Assembly (NCBI RefSeq): GCF_002095475.1
Contig: NZ_MLFR01000002.1
Span: 1 to 64,000, forward strand
Reading direction: 5' to 3'
Length of the DNA stretch: 64,000 nt
DNA from: Pantoea rwandensis
Lineage (GTDB): Bacteria; Pseudomonadota; Gammaproteobacteria; Enterobacterales; Enterobacteriaceae
Part shown: in pieces, positions 9,257 through 17,382 of the stretch
Layout of the letters: each line of letters opens with the position of its first letter
Position numbering within the stretch: the stretch's first letter is position 1
Made by a program: the position numbers and the translations under genes
Notes under the pieces: generated by a model
Seen by the model: the letters and a program-made list of their open reading frames with translations, nothing else
Databases searched by the model: none
Told to the model about the DNA's origin: nothing

Positions 9257-10349
9257 TAAACTCCAACGGCTGCAAAGCGCCCTGCTGGATTGGCAGTTGG
9301 ATGGCCTGTTGCTGACCCGCCGCGACAACATTGCGTGGCTAACTGAGGGGGCAAGCTATTACGTGGTGGACCGTGCTGAGGTCGGTGTTGCCAGCTTATT
9401 TGTCACGGCAGATACCGTGCAGCTGCTGGCTCCGGATAATGAACTGCCGCGTATTCTTGCCGAAGAGCCGATGCCATTTGAGTGCGAGCACAAAAGTTAT
9501 TCCTGGTATCAGTCACTGGATAGCGTTTTGCCACAGGGACGCTTTGGCAGTGATCAGAGATTGCTGGGCTACCAAGACATTCAGCCTGCAATGGTAGCGT
9601 TGCGCCAGGGACTGAATACCAATGAGCAACACCGTTTTCGAGCGTTAGGACGGGAAGCCGCAAAGATTGTTGAAGGCGTGGCGCGTCAATTACGTCCCGG
9701 TGTTAGTGAATACCAGATTGAAGCATTGATTTCAGCGGCCTGCCTCTCTGTGGGTATCCGCCCAGTGTGCACGCTGGTGGCGGCAGATGAACGTATAACC
9801 GCTTTCAAACACCCTGTGCCGACTCGCAAAGCGCTAGAACGCATGGTGCTCATCACTCTCGGCGCTGAGCGTGAAGGCTTGCACGTGAGCCTGTCACGTT
9901 TAGTGCATTTTGGTGAACCGGATGTCGCACTGCGTCAGCGAATTCTCTCAGCAGCCAATATTCACGCCGACATTCTCAGCGCCACTCAGTCTGGTCGAAC
10001 CTGGTCGGCGGTGTTTGCCGATATCACCCAGTCATATCAGCAGTGGGGTTTTGACGGCATGTGGAAAAGCCATCATCAAGGCGGCCCTGCGGGTTACGGC
10101 TGCCGCGACTTTATTGTTACATCAGCCACTGAAGGTAATGTGGAAGTCGACACAGCAATAGCCTGGAATCCCACATTGAATGGCGTTAAGTGCGAGGACA
10201 CCTTTGTGCTGACTCAAGATGGTCTGGAAAACCTGACTCGCAGCAATGATGACTGGCCGATGATCACTCTGCAACGCGGTGCTCTTACCTTCCAGCTGAC
10301 TGATTGGTTGGTGTTACCACTAGCGAACCAGGAGACCCGATATGAGTGA
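9249..10349 (+). CDS. M24 (pita-bread fold) protein with most metal ligands missing
   Basis: A 366-residue protein with an N-terminal creatinase-like domain (DGLLLTRRDNIAWLTEG) and a C-terminal M24 domain. In aminopeptidases the M24 domain binds two metals through Asp, Asp, His, Glu, Glu. Here the two Asp positions are Thr and Ser (LITLGAEREGLHVSLSR), the first Glu position reads AIAWNPTL, and only the His (HHQGGPAGYG) and the last Glu (VKCEDTFVL) remain. Creatinase is a known metal-free member of the same fold, so a non-peptidase hydrolase or lyase is more likely than a peptidase. It overlaps its neighbours by 8 bp on both sides. Confidence 0.75.
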   Translation: MSNKLQRLQSALLDWQLDGLLLTRRDNIAWLTEGASYYVVDRAEVGVASLFVTADTVQLLAPDNELPRILAEEPMPFECEHKSYSWYQSLDSVLPQGRFGSDQRLLGYQDIQPAMVALRQGLNTNEQHRFRALGREAAKIVEGVARQLRPGVSEYQIEALISAACLSVGIRPVCTLVAADERITAFKHPVPTRKALERMVLITLGAEREGLHVSLSRLVHFGEPDVALRQRILSAANIHADILSATQSGRTWSAVFADITQSYQQWGFDGMWKSHHQGGPAGYGCRDFIVTSATEGNVEVDTAIAWNPTLNGVKCEDTFVLTQDGLENLTRSNDDWPMITLQRGALTFQLTDWLVLPLANQETRYE

Positions 10350-11121
10350 TCGCTTGCGCAACAAAACCGCTGTGATTACCGGGGCGGGAAGCGGCATTGG
10401 CAGTGCTGTAGCCCAGCTATTCGCACAACAAGGTGCCAGCCTGGCGCTACTTGATATAAGGACCGATAACATTGAAGTCCTTGCCGCACACCTCGAGCGC
10501 CAGTTTGGTCATCGTTGCATTGCAGCGGTTGCCGATGTTACTCAGCAGGAACAAGTCGAATACGCCGTCGCCCAAGCAACGGAAGCCTTCGGGAAAATAG
10601 ATATATTGATTAATTGCGCTGGCGTGAACGTGTTTCACGACCCTTTAACCCTGGAGCAGAATGAGTGGCAGCGCTGCATGGACGTTAATCTTCACGGCCC
10701 TTACAACCTTATACGCAGTGTGTTGCCCGGCATGCTGACGCGGCAATACGGCAACGTTGTGAATATCGCTTCCGTACACGGTCACAAAATAATACCCGGC
10801 ACCTTCCCCTACCCTGTCGCCAAACATGGCCTTATTGGTATGACGCGCTCATTGGGGATTGAATATGCGGGCCAGGGTATCCGGGTTAACAGCATCTCTC
10901 CAGGCCTGATCATGACCCCTGCCGCAGAGCAGTGGTTAGCAAGCTGTCCCGATCCTGATGCCGAACGCGCACGTCAGGCTGCATTGCTACCCTGTAACCG
11001 AATTGGTAATCCAGATGAAGTGGCATACACCGCCCTCTTCCTGGCTTCTGACGAAGCCAGGTTTATTAACGCGACCGACATTGTTATTGACGGTGGTCGC
11101 AGCCAGGTTTACCACAACTAA
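10342..11121 (+). CDS. SDR-family NAD(P)-dependent oxidoreductase
   Basis: 259 residues with the classical SDR layout: nucleotide motif TGAGSGIGSA (about residues 14-23), NCAG near residue 90, and an active-site region with Ser in VNIASVHG followed by YPVAKHGL (Tyr-x3-Lys). The C-terminus IVIDGGRSQVYHN is typical of family members that oxidise sugars or polyols. It is the last gene of the ROK-linked operon, and its start overlaps the M24 gene by 8 bp. It may carry out the second oxidation after the GMC enzyme. Confidence 0.88.
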   Translation: MSDRLRNKTAVITGAGSGIGSAVAQLFAQQGASLALLDIRTDNIEVLAAHLERQFGHRCIAAVADVTQQEQVEYAVAQATEAFGKIDILINCAGVNVFHDPLTLEQNEWQRCMDVNLHGPYNLIRSVLPGMLTRQYGNVVNIASVHGHKIIPGTFPYPVAKHGLIGMTRSLGIEYAGQGIRVNSISPGLIMTPAAEQWLASCPDPDAERARQAALLPCNRIGNPDEVAYTALFLASDEARFINATDIVIDGGRSQVYHN

Positions 11122-11150
11122 AATGCTGACGAGCTGAATAGGACCTCAAT

Positions 11151-11182
11151 TCACAGCACCGGAACCCCTCCGGCTGCTGTGA
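11151..11182 (+). terminator. Hairpin after the SDR operon
   Basis: TCACAGCA-CCGGA then TCCGG-CTGCTGTGA forms a long stem, with one unpaired base in the 3' arm, around an ACCCC loop, 30 bp after the SDR stop codon. There is no strong T tract, so termination is likely but not certain. Confidence 0.5.
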
Positions 11183-11326
11183 GTCAGGCTCAACGCGCAT
11201 CTTCCAAGTCCCCTCCCCTCTTCATCGTTGGCCATTGATATTCAGCTTAAATCTTCGGAAAATGTCATGAAAATGCACCTAATCAAAATCATCACAACAC
11301 CATGAGCTGCTTACGTTTTTTTAGAA

Positions 11327-11348
11327 TTTTCAGGCTGAAAATCACCAT
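11327..11348 (+). promoter_or_regulatory. P1-like parS candidate 1
   Basis: TTTTCAG-G-CTGAAAA is a perfect palindrome with 7-bp arms and is followed by TCACCAT. The layout (TTTCAnnnTGAAA box followed by a CCA-containing hexamer) resembles the A-box/B-box arrangement of the P1 plasmid parS site. Two further copies in the same orientation lie at 11731 and 12877, all upstream of parA. Confidence 0.6.
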
Positions 11349-11730
11349 GATAAGAGGGTTAAATGGCAAAGACTTGTCTTTATCTACGTCTGTCCGACCT
11401 GGTGGGCTGGGAATTGCAGAATTCTGGCACGCTGAACTTTATTATTTTTGCTGGTGGCGCTTGCTGGTTGTCCCGGCTTAACAAGATCGCCACAGACCCA
11501 CACTTGATTTGGGCACAGAGAAGTTATGGCGAGACTTTCCATTCTGATTCCAAATAGTGATGCCTTTTTCCTGATTACCTGACATTTAACATCTGCAAAG
11601 TGCACCGTCCCGATATTCTGATTGCTTGCATGTTCTCTGGAGGTTGGAACACTACTCTTGCCTGAAAACCCACAACTACACCCATACCAAAAACCACTTA
11701 ACACATTGATAAATATATATAAAATGTGAA

Positions 11731-11752
11731 TTTTCAGGCTGAAAACATCCAT
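11731..11752 (+). promoter_or_regulatory. P1-like parS candidate 2
   Basis: The same palindrome TTTTCAG-G-CTGAAAA, followed by CATCCAT. It lies 404 bp after copy 1 and in the same orientation. Confidence 0.6.
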
Positions 11753-11982
11753 AGATTTATCCATTTTCAGTATTCCGAGATAGATCATTCACTATTTGCA
11801 CGTTTGAGGGGAGTTATTGGCTGCCTAAAAGCAATGCTCCAAAGCCTACGGTAAAATATTGTCACTCTCAGAGTTTCTTACAGAGATGATTTTTAGTTAG
11901 TAAGAAATTGTATTCAATTTTGATAGCGCTAGATGATTTTAAAAAATGCTCAATGCAAATTTCAATAGTTCATGTCGAATTG

Positions 11983-12046
11983 ATGCAGTTATGCAGTTAT
12001 GCAGTTATGCAGTTATGCAGTTATGCAGTTATGCAGTTATGCAGTT
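11983..12046 (+). repeat. Octamer tandem array, 8 copies of ATGCAGTT
   Basis: Eight perfect, uninterrupted copies of ATGCAGTT. An open frame across it would encode a repeating eight-residue unit, but there is no start context, so it is treated as non-coding. It lies between parS candidates 2 and 3, 47 bp before the larger composite array. Confidence 0.95.
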
Positions 12047-12092
12047 TCATTTTAAAAACCATCACATTGTTAATGGCGTTAAGGTGCAGCTA

Positions 12093-12400
12093 AAATGTTG
12101 AAGTGTTTAAGTGTTTAAGTGTTTAAGTGTTTAAGTGTTTAAGTGTTTAAGTGTTTAAGTGTTTAAGTGTTTAAGTGTTTAAGTGTTTAAGTGTTTAAGT
12201 GTTTAAGTGTTTAAGTGTTTAAGTGTTTAAGTGTTTAAGTGTTTAAGTGTTGAAGTGTTGAAGTGTTGAAGTGTTGAAGTGTTGAAGTGTTGAAGTGTTG
12301 AAGTGTCGAAATGTCGAAATGTCGAAATGTCGAAATGTCGAAATGTCGAAATAGAGCAATAGAGCAATAGAGCAATAGAGCAATAGAGCAATAGAGCAAT
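12093..12400 (+). repeat. Composite octamer satellite with stepwise-changing unit
   Basis: A 308-bp array built from 8-bp units in blocks: one AAATGTTG, 18 AAGTGTTT (12101-12244), 7 AAGTGTTG (12245-12300), one AAGTGTCG, 5 AAATGTCG (12309-12348), then, after a one-base shift, 6 AATAGAGC (12350-12397). The first block types differ from each other by single substitutions, so the array records point mutation followed by local amplification. No function is known to me. Its place upstream of parA among parS-like sites suggests a structural or partition role, or neutral slippage DNA. Confidence 0.95.
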
Positions 12401-12876
12401 GACTTTAAGTCAAAATAATTTTGGAATATCTAAGAAATATGAATTCCAAAAAAGAACATCATTCAATCACCATAAAATGATGAGGTTAATCGTACGTTGT
12501 TAGTGCAAGGAAAGCAGTTTAATTTTTCGTTTGGATAGGTATATCTTAATAGCCTTAAATTCATTACTGAACATTGGTAATGGTCCGTGCTAAAAGAATG
12601 CTTAATCAGTGATGAAGTGGGTACTGCCATTATGAAATTAAGTTGCGATAAAGTCAGTTTGTAATTCATGCATTCAGCCTCAAATTCTATGCTCGATAAA
12701 ACAGAACCTTTATCTGAAATACCATCAAATTAACCAAGTACACACAACTGCTTGGCCCGGTAACTTTAGGACGATCCTTCAACATGGGTGTTGGATGATA
12801 TCGGGAAAAATAATGTTGTAAACCTCGCCAAAGATTTATCCTCCTAACTTTATGATTTAATGACAATTAATCCTTT
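12401..12876. other. AT-rich gap before parS candidate 3
   Basis: No convincing gene. A minus-strand open frame at 12463-12669 has no ribosome binding site and no recognisable sequence. Nothing else stands out before the third parS-like site. Confidence 0.6.
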
Positions 12877-12898
12877 TTTTCAGGATGAAAACGACCAT
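12877..12898 (+). promoter_or_regulatory. P1-like parS candidate 3
   Basis: TTTTCAG-G-ATGAAAA (one mismatch in the right arm) followed by CGACCAT, 262 bp before parA. It is nested inside a wider imperfect inverted repeat, TATGATTTAATG (12851-12862) and CATTTAATCATA (12896-12907). Confidence 0.55.
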
Positions 12899-13159
12899 TT
12901 AATCATAAAGGTAGAATTTCCACATTTGCAATGGAAGGAATAATTGGTAGGGTAGGGGGGTGCTGATAATTCAACCATTTCAATAAAATGTACACCTGAA
13001 ATCAATACACTATTGATTTAATTAGTATTTTTTAAAATTCAACATATCGAGTCGTCCATATTTTATGAAAAAATTCCAGTTTTATGTCTTTTTACCAAAA
13101 AACTGGCTTGTGGAGATATTTTTAGTAAAATAACGAAAATTATTACTATTGAGGTGCTT

Positions 13160-14362
13160 ATGAAGCGAGATTACGGTGACGTGTTTGACATCGCCAACCG
13201 AGCGAATGGAATGCTGCACGGTCTGAGCAGCCACATCGAGCAACAACGGCAGGAATTTAATCAGCAAGGCTACTACCACACTTTCACACGCAACGCGGTG
13301 GCCAACCTGCCTTTACTCAGTAAGCACGCAGTAGCGGCTGCCATCAGCGAGATGGAAGAGGGTGGCTATATATTTGGTCGCCGCCAAACCGGCAGCACGT
13401 CGCAATACGCCATGAGCATCCAAAACGTCGTTGATATTTATAAGCACCGTAAAGTGCCAAAGTATCGCGACAAACATAAAGACCCCTTTGTTATCTTCGT
13501 CGTAAATCTGAAGGGTGGGGTGTCTAAAACGGTAACCACCGTGACGCTGGCCCATGGCCTACGTGCTCACCCCGGCTTATTGCATAATGATCTGCGCATT
13601 CTGGTTATCGACTTAGATCCCCAAGCTTCGAGCACCATGTTCCTAAGCCATACCAACAGCGTAGGTTCAGTACTGGAAACCGCCGCTCAGGCTATGCTGA
13701 ATGACGTCAGCACTGAGCAACTGCGCGAGCAATTCGTTAAACCCACCGTTATGCCTGGTGTCGATGTGATGCCTGCATCCATCGATGATGGTTTTGTTGC
13801 CAGCGATTGGGATACTTTAGTCGCGGAGAATTTGCCCGGCGTTGCGCCCTCTGAAGTGCTACGTCGCAACGTTATCGATCGTCTGGCCGATGATTACGAT
13901 TTTATCTTCATCGATACAGGACCTCATCTGGATGCGTTTATGCTGAACGCAATCGCCGCTAGCGACCTTCTGCTTACGCCAACACCACCCGCGCAAGTCG
14001 ATTTTCACTCCACGATGAAATACCTGACACGCCTGCCTGAAATGCTGGAGCGTATTGAGAATGAAGGTATTGAGCCGCGACTGAAAGCGAACATCGGTTT
14101 TATGTCGAAGATGACGACTAAGCATGACCACGTCACCTCGCATAGCTTCGCGCGTGAAGTTTTCACCAAGTCGATGCTGGATGCCGTCCTGCCTCGTTTA
14201 GATGGATTTGAGCGCTGTGGTGAGTCGTTTGATACCGTCATTAGCGCAAACCCCAGCTCATACCCCGGCAGCGCAGATGCGCTCCGAAAGGCAAAACAGG
14301 AAGCAGAGAACTTCTCGCGCGCTGTTTTCGACCGAATTGAATATATCAGGAGTACAAAGTGA
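13160..14362 (+). CDS. parA: ParA partition ATPase, P1 type
   Basis: 400 residues from the ATG at 13160, chosen over an in-frame GTG two codons earlier because GAGG lies 6 nt upstream. The N-terminal 100 residues form the DNA-binding extension of the large P1/F-type ParA proteins. The deviant Walker A is KGGVSKT (about residue 117), with ILVIDLDPQ and FIFIDTGPHLDAFML as the A' and B motifs. Role: a dynamic ATPase on the nucleoid that moves ParB-parS complexes, and in this type also represses its own operon. It overlaps parB by 4 bp (GTGA). Confidence 0.95.
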   Translation: MKRDYGDVFDIANRANGMLHGLSSHIEQQRQEFNQQGYYHTFTRNAVANLPLLSKHAVAAAISEMEEGGYIFGRRQTGSTSQYAMSIQNVVDIYKHRKVPKYRDKHKDPFVIFVVNLKGGVSKTVTTVTLAHGLRAHPGLLHNDLRILVIDLDPQASSTMFLSHTNSVGSVLETAAQAMLNDVSTEQLREQFVKPTVMPGVDVMPASIDDGFVASDWDTLVAENLPGVAPSEVLRRNVIDRLADDYDFIFIDTGPHLDAFMLNAIAASDLLLTPTPPAQVDFHSTMKYLTRLPEMLERIENEGIEPRLKANIGFMSKMTTKHDHVTSHSFAREVFTKSMLDAVLPRLDGFERCGESFDTVISANPSSYPGSADALRKAKQEAENFSRAVFDRIEYIRSTK

Positions 14363-15333
14363 CCGATCAAAAATCACTCAAACGCATTGGCCGCACCATG
14401 GGGCAATCCCAGATGTCGAGCTTCATTAACAGTGGCAATCAGTCACGCGTTTTCACTTTGAAATCCGGCAGTACTGCTACGTTCGTGCGACAGTTGATCC
14501 CGAGTGGCGAAGTGGAAACCAAAACTTTTGTTGATGCAAAAGTGAATGGTCGCGATCAATCCGCACTGACCGAAGAATCCGTCAAAGACATCACACGCAC
14601 CATCGAACTTCAGCAGTTCTTTCCCGCGATAGGCCGTATGGTCGATGGCCGTATTGAGATTATGGACGGCTCTCGCCGCCGAGCCGCATGTCTGTTTGCA
14701 GGCACTGGTCTGGAAGTTTTGGTGACCGAAGATGAAATTGATATCAGTGATGCGCGTCAGCTCGCTGCTGATATTCAAACGGCAAAAGAGCACAACTTGC
14801 GTGAATTGGGCCAACGCTTCCTGATGATGGAAGCGCAGGGCATGAATAAAACAGAGATTGCCAAAGCTGAAGGGATCTCCAACGCCAAAGTGACACGTGC
14901 TTTCCAGGCTGCGTGGGTTCCAGCTGAATTCATTGAGCTGATCCCTGTGGTGTCTGATCTCAGTATCCCAGATTACAAGCTGCTGCTGGATGTCGCTGAA
15001 GAAGCGAAAGCTGAGGGAGTCGCGGTTAAAGATGTGGTCCATCAGGTCAAAGAGCGGATGAGCGAAGACCAAGCCTTGAATAAACTCGCCTCTGACGATC
15101 AGAAAACCAAAATCCTGTCATTTTTCACCACTGCCAAAAAGCTGCTGGTGAAACCGGTAAAAAACAAAAGCGTCACGACAGAGAAGTTCGGCAGTTTTAG
15201 CGATCGCGCTGCTTATGCTAAGCGAAAAACCAACGCAGAAAAGCGCCATGTGCAGTATGAGTTCCACCGCTTGCCAGCAGGCACGCTTGAAGAGATCGAT
15301 CTTGCGATCAAGGCCATCCTAAGCAAATCCTGA
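14359..15333 (+). CDS. parB: ParB centromere-binding protein
   Basis: 324 residues starting at GTG 14359 and overlapping the parA stop. It has the ParB N-terminal segment (ESVKDITRTIELQQFFPAIG, then a DGSRRRAA box), a central helix-turn-helix (MNKTEIAKAEGISNAKVTRAF, about residues 155-175) and a C-terminal dimerisation region, similar in size to P1 ParB. Role: binds parS and activates ParA. The candidate parS sites are upstream of parA rather than downstream of parB. Confidence 0.95.
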   Translation: MTDQKSLKRIGRTMGQSQMSSFINSGNQSRVFTLKSGSTATFVRQLIPSGEVETKTFVDAKVNGRDQSALTEESVKDITRTIELQQFFPAIGRMVDGRIEIMDGSRRRAACLFAGTGLEVLVTEDEIDISDARQLAADIQTAKEHNLRELGQRFLMMEAQGMNKTEIAKAEGISNAKVTRAFQAAWVPAEFIELIPVVSDLSIPDYKLLLDVAEEAKAEGVAVKDVVHQVKERMSEDQALNKLASDDQKTKILSFFTTAKKLLVKPVKNKSVTTEKFGSFSDRAAYAKRKTNAEKRHVQYEFHRLPAGTLEEIDLAIKAILSKS

Positions 15334-15726
15334 TTCAGACCCTCGTTAAATTCTGCTGATGAAATGGGCGTGTAAATCACGTCCATATTTTTACAAAACT
15401 CTCTTTTCTGAATTCTCAGCAGTGTCTTATCTACCTCATGCACGCTTAAAACGCAGCAGAAGCATTTTAAGAGACTTTAAACTCACAGCTTCCCCTATCA
15501 CGGATAAACCGAAACTATCGCAACACAGCCCTTACAGGGCATGTTTATCGGCGATCTAAATGACTATTCAGTGTGCAAGAGAGAAGGGCATTAAGATCCG
15601 TCTGGACTTATACATCGCGTTACTCTTGAGGGATCGGTTCGTAAAAGACAGCAGGATCGAGTGATTCTGGCCCTAACGATGAGATATAGCCAGTGATCGT
15701 GGCTTGCCTGTTGATTTTTATCCCCT
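15334..15726. other. parB-to-origin spacer
   Basis: About 390 bp with no convincing gene. Short open frames here have no start context. GATC sites begin to accumulate towards the right end. Confidence 0.6.
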
Positions 15727-15735
15727 TTATCCACA
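15727..15735 (+). promoter_or_regulatory. DnaA box 1
   Basis: TTATCCACA is a perfect match to the DnaA box consensus. It is followed within 70 bp by six GATC (Dam) sites and then by five iterons: the first origin module. Confidence 0.75.
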
Positions 15736-15835
15736 GGGACGATCCAATTATTCGATCATAATGAGATCCCATTGAGATCATAGAAGATCCCGGATCGCTG
15801 GAAGCCATGATATGACTGGGCTGAAAGGCCCTTAG

Positions 15836-15939
15836 TAACCGCTATAAAGAGTAAACTAACCGCTATGGAGAGAGAAATAACCGATGAAATGAGTAAAACA
15901 ACCGATGAAAAGAGTGCTCAATAACCGCTGTAGAGAGCA
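15836..15939 (+). repeat. Iteron cluster A (5 direct repeats)
   Basis: Five 18-bp repeats related to TAACCGCTATAGAGAGTA begin at 15836, 15857, 15878, 15899 and 15922, so spacing is 21-23 bp, two helical turns. Variants with CCGATGAAA at the centre alternate with CCGCTATAA types. Expected role: RepA binding. Confidence 0.9.
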
Positions 15940-15973
15940 GAAGGTGATGCTGCCTGTGTGTAAGTGCTTCGGC

Positions 15974-15982
15974 TGTGCATAA
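15974..15982 (-). promoter_or_regulatory. DnaA box 2
   Basis: TGTGCATAA, the complement of TTATGCACA, matches the DnaA consensus and lies between the two iteron clusters. Confidence 0.6.
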
Positions 15983-16038
15983 CATTTATGCAGAGTTTCA
16001 AAATAGCTTTGAAAGTTCGATGACGTTTTCATCAAATC

Positions 16039-16259
16039 TTATCCCCATGATTCACAGGCCAGATCAATAAACAGATCATTATGAGATCAAATAAGTTCCT
16101 AATAGATCCCGGCAGCTTGTGAAGCCTTGTGTGACAAGCCTTGAGAGGGGATTGATAACCGCTATGAAGAGTAAACTAACCGCTATAGAGAGTAAATTAA
16201 CCTTTATGGAGAGTAGTCTAACCGATGAAGTGAGTGCTAGTATCCGCTATAGAGAGTAA
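16039..16259 (+). repeat. Second origin module: DnaA-like box, GATC cluster, iteron cluster B
   Basis: TTATCCCCA (one mismatch to the DnaA box) at 16039-16047 is followed by four GATC sites and then five direct iterons at 16156, 16177, 16198, 16219 and 16241 (spacing 21-22 bp). The order and spacing repeat those of the module at 15727-15939, and short stretches such as TTATGAGATC against ATAATGAGATC are similar, so the origin seems to have been internally duplicated. Confidence 0.85.
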
Positions 16260-16273
16260 ACGCGATAGATCAT

Positions 16274-16282
16274 TGTGTATAA
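16274..16282 (-). promoter_or_regulatory. DnaA box 3
   Basis: TGTGTATAA, the complement of TTATACACA, lies 16 bp before the repA start codon. DnaA bound here could also affect repA expression. Confidence 0.6.
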
Positions 16283-16297
16283 CCCGGATCCTCGAAA

Positions 16298-17350
16298 ATG
16301 TCGGAAAATGAGCTAAAAAACAACAAGGTAGTTGAAGCCTTTTCGGAAACAGATAAGCGAACTGGCGAACTGGTTGTACTTACCCCCAACAGAGATAACA
16401 CCGTTCAGCCTGTCGCTTTAATGCGACTAGGTCTGTTTGTGCCTACGTTGAAATCAACCAATAATCGCAAGAATGAGACCACGGCGGTGACGGATGTCAC
16501 TAACGAGCTCAAGCTGCTGTCTCTCGTGAAATCTGAAGGTTATGAGAAGATCAGGATCATTGGCCAGCGGCTGGATATGGATAATGATTTCAAGACATGG
16601 GTTGGGATCATTCACGCGTTTGCTAAGTACAACGTCACCAACGATAAAGTCGTTCTCCCTTTTGTTGAGTTCGTTAAGCTCTGCGGCATCCCTTCATCAC
16701 GATCCTCAGCCAAGTTGAGAGAACGCCTTGAAGCGTCGCTGATCCGCATCGCATCCAATACCATTCAATTTGGGACAGCGGATAAAGACGAACTCTATGT
16801 CACGCACCTGGTGCAATCGGCTAAGTACAGCGTCAAAAAGGACACCGTTGAGCTTCAGGCCGATCCAAAACTCTTCGAACTCTACCAATTTGACCGCAAG
16901 GTCCTGCTGCAGCTGCGAGCCATTAACGCTCTGGCGCGTAAAGAGTCTGCTCAGGCGCTCTATACCTTCATCGAAAGCCTGCCTCCTAACCCGGCGCCAA
17001 TCTCAATGGCGCGACTCAGGCAGCGTTTGAATCTCACATCTCGGCCCATCACGCAGAATGCGACAGTTCGTCGTGCCATGGAGCAGTTGAAGGCTATTGG
17101 CTACCTGGATTACACCGAACTGAAGCGGGGCAACTCAGTGGTATTCCATATCCACTATCGCCGTCCAAAGCTTAAACCTGCCGAGTTGCCGCTCAAGCTG
17201 CCCGATATCCTTGAGGATGAGCTGGAGCTTGATGACGCCATCGAGACCAATGAGGTTGAGGCTGTCAGCGAACCCCAAGGTGAGATGGTGATGCTATCAA
17301 AAGCAGAACTGAAAATCCTCGAAGAAATCCGCAAAGGCAAAGTTAAGTAG
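16298..17350 (+). CDS. repA: RepFIB-type replication initiator (RepB/Rep_3 family)
   Basis: 350 residues with the two-winged-helix plan of the RepB/RepA superfamily: the first domain around [21 protein letters not shown], the second around [17 protein letters not shown] and ending in YRRPKL. A charged acidic tail follows. Role: binds iterons to open the origin and controls copy number. Iterons on both sides of the gene match the RepFIB (P307-type) arrangement. The ATG has no strong Shine-Dalgarno sequence, fitting weak translation of an initiator. The gene sits 15 bp after the last DnaA box. Confidence 0.92.
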   Translation: MSENELKNNKVVEAFSETDKRTGELVVLTPNRDNTVQPVALMRLGLFVPTLKSTNNRKNETTAVTDVTNELKLLSLVKSEGYEKIRIIGQRLDMDNDFKTWVGIIHAFAKYNVTNDKVVLPFVEFVKLCGIPSSRSSAKLRERLEASLIRIASNTIQFGTADKDELYVTHLVQSAKYSVKKDTVELQADPKLFELYQFDRKVLLQLRAINALARKESAQALYTFIESLPPNPAPISMARLRQRLNLTSRPITQNATVRRAMEQLKAIGYLDYTELKRGNSVVFHIHYRRPKLKPAELPLKLPDILEDELELDDAIETNEVEAVSEPQGEMVMLSKAELKILEEIRKGKVK

Positions 17351-17382
17351 CGCTTCGTTACCTTATCTGATGTCCAATTCGA

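Noticed and set aside
11384..11788. 134-codon minus-strand frame in the par upstream region
   Set aside because: Runs through a parS-like palindrome, has no ribosome binding site and no recognisable protein features.
11908..12093. Open frame across the ATGCAGTT array encoding a repeating eight-residue unit
   Set aside because: No ribosome binding site, arbitrary start, and the repeat is explained as DNA-level tandem duplication.
11983..12400. Possible CRISPR array
   Set aside because: The repeats are contiguous 8-mers with no spacers and no cas genes nearby.
14443..15072. 209-codon minus-strand frame opposite parB
   Set aside because: Antisense shadow of parB.
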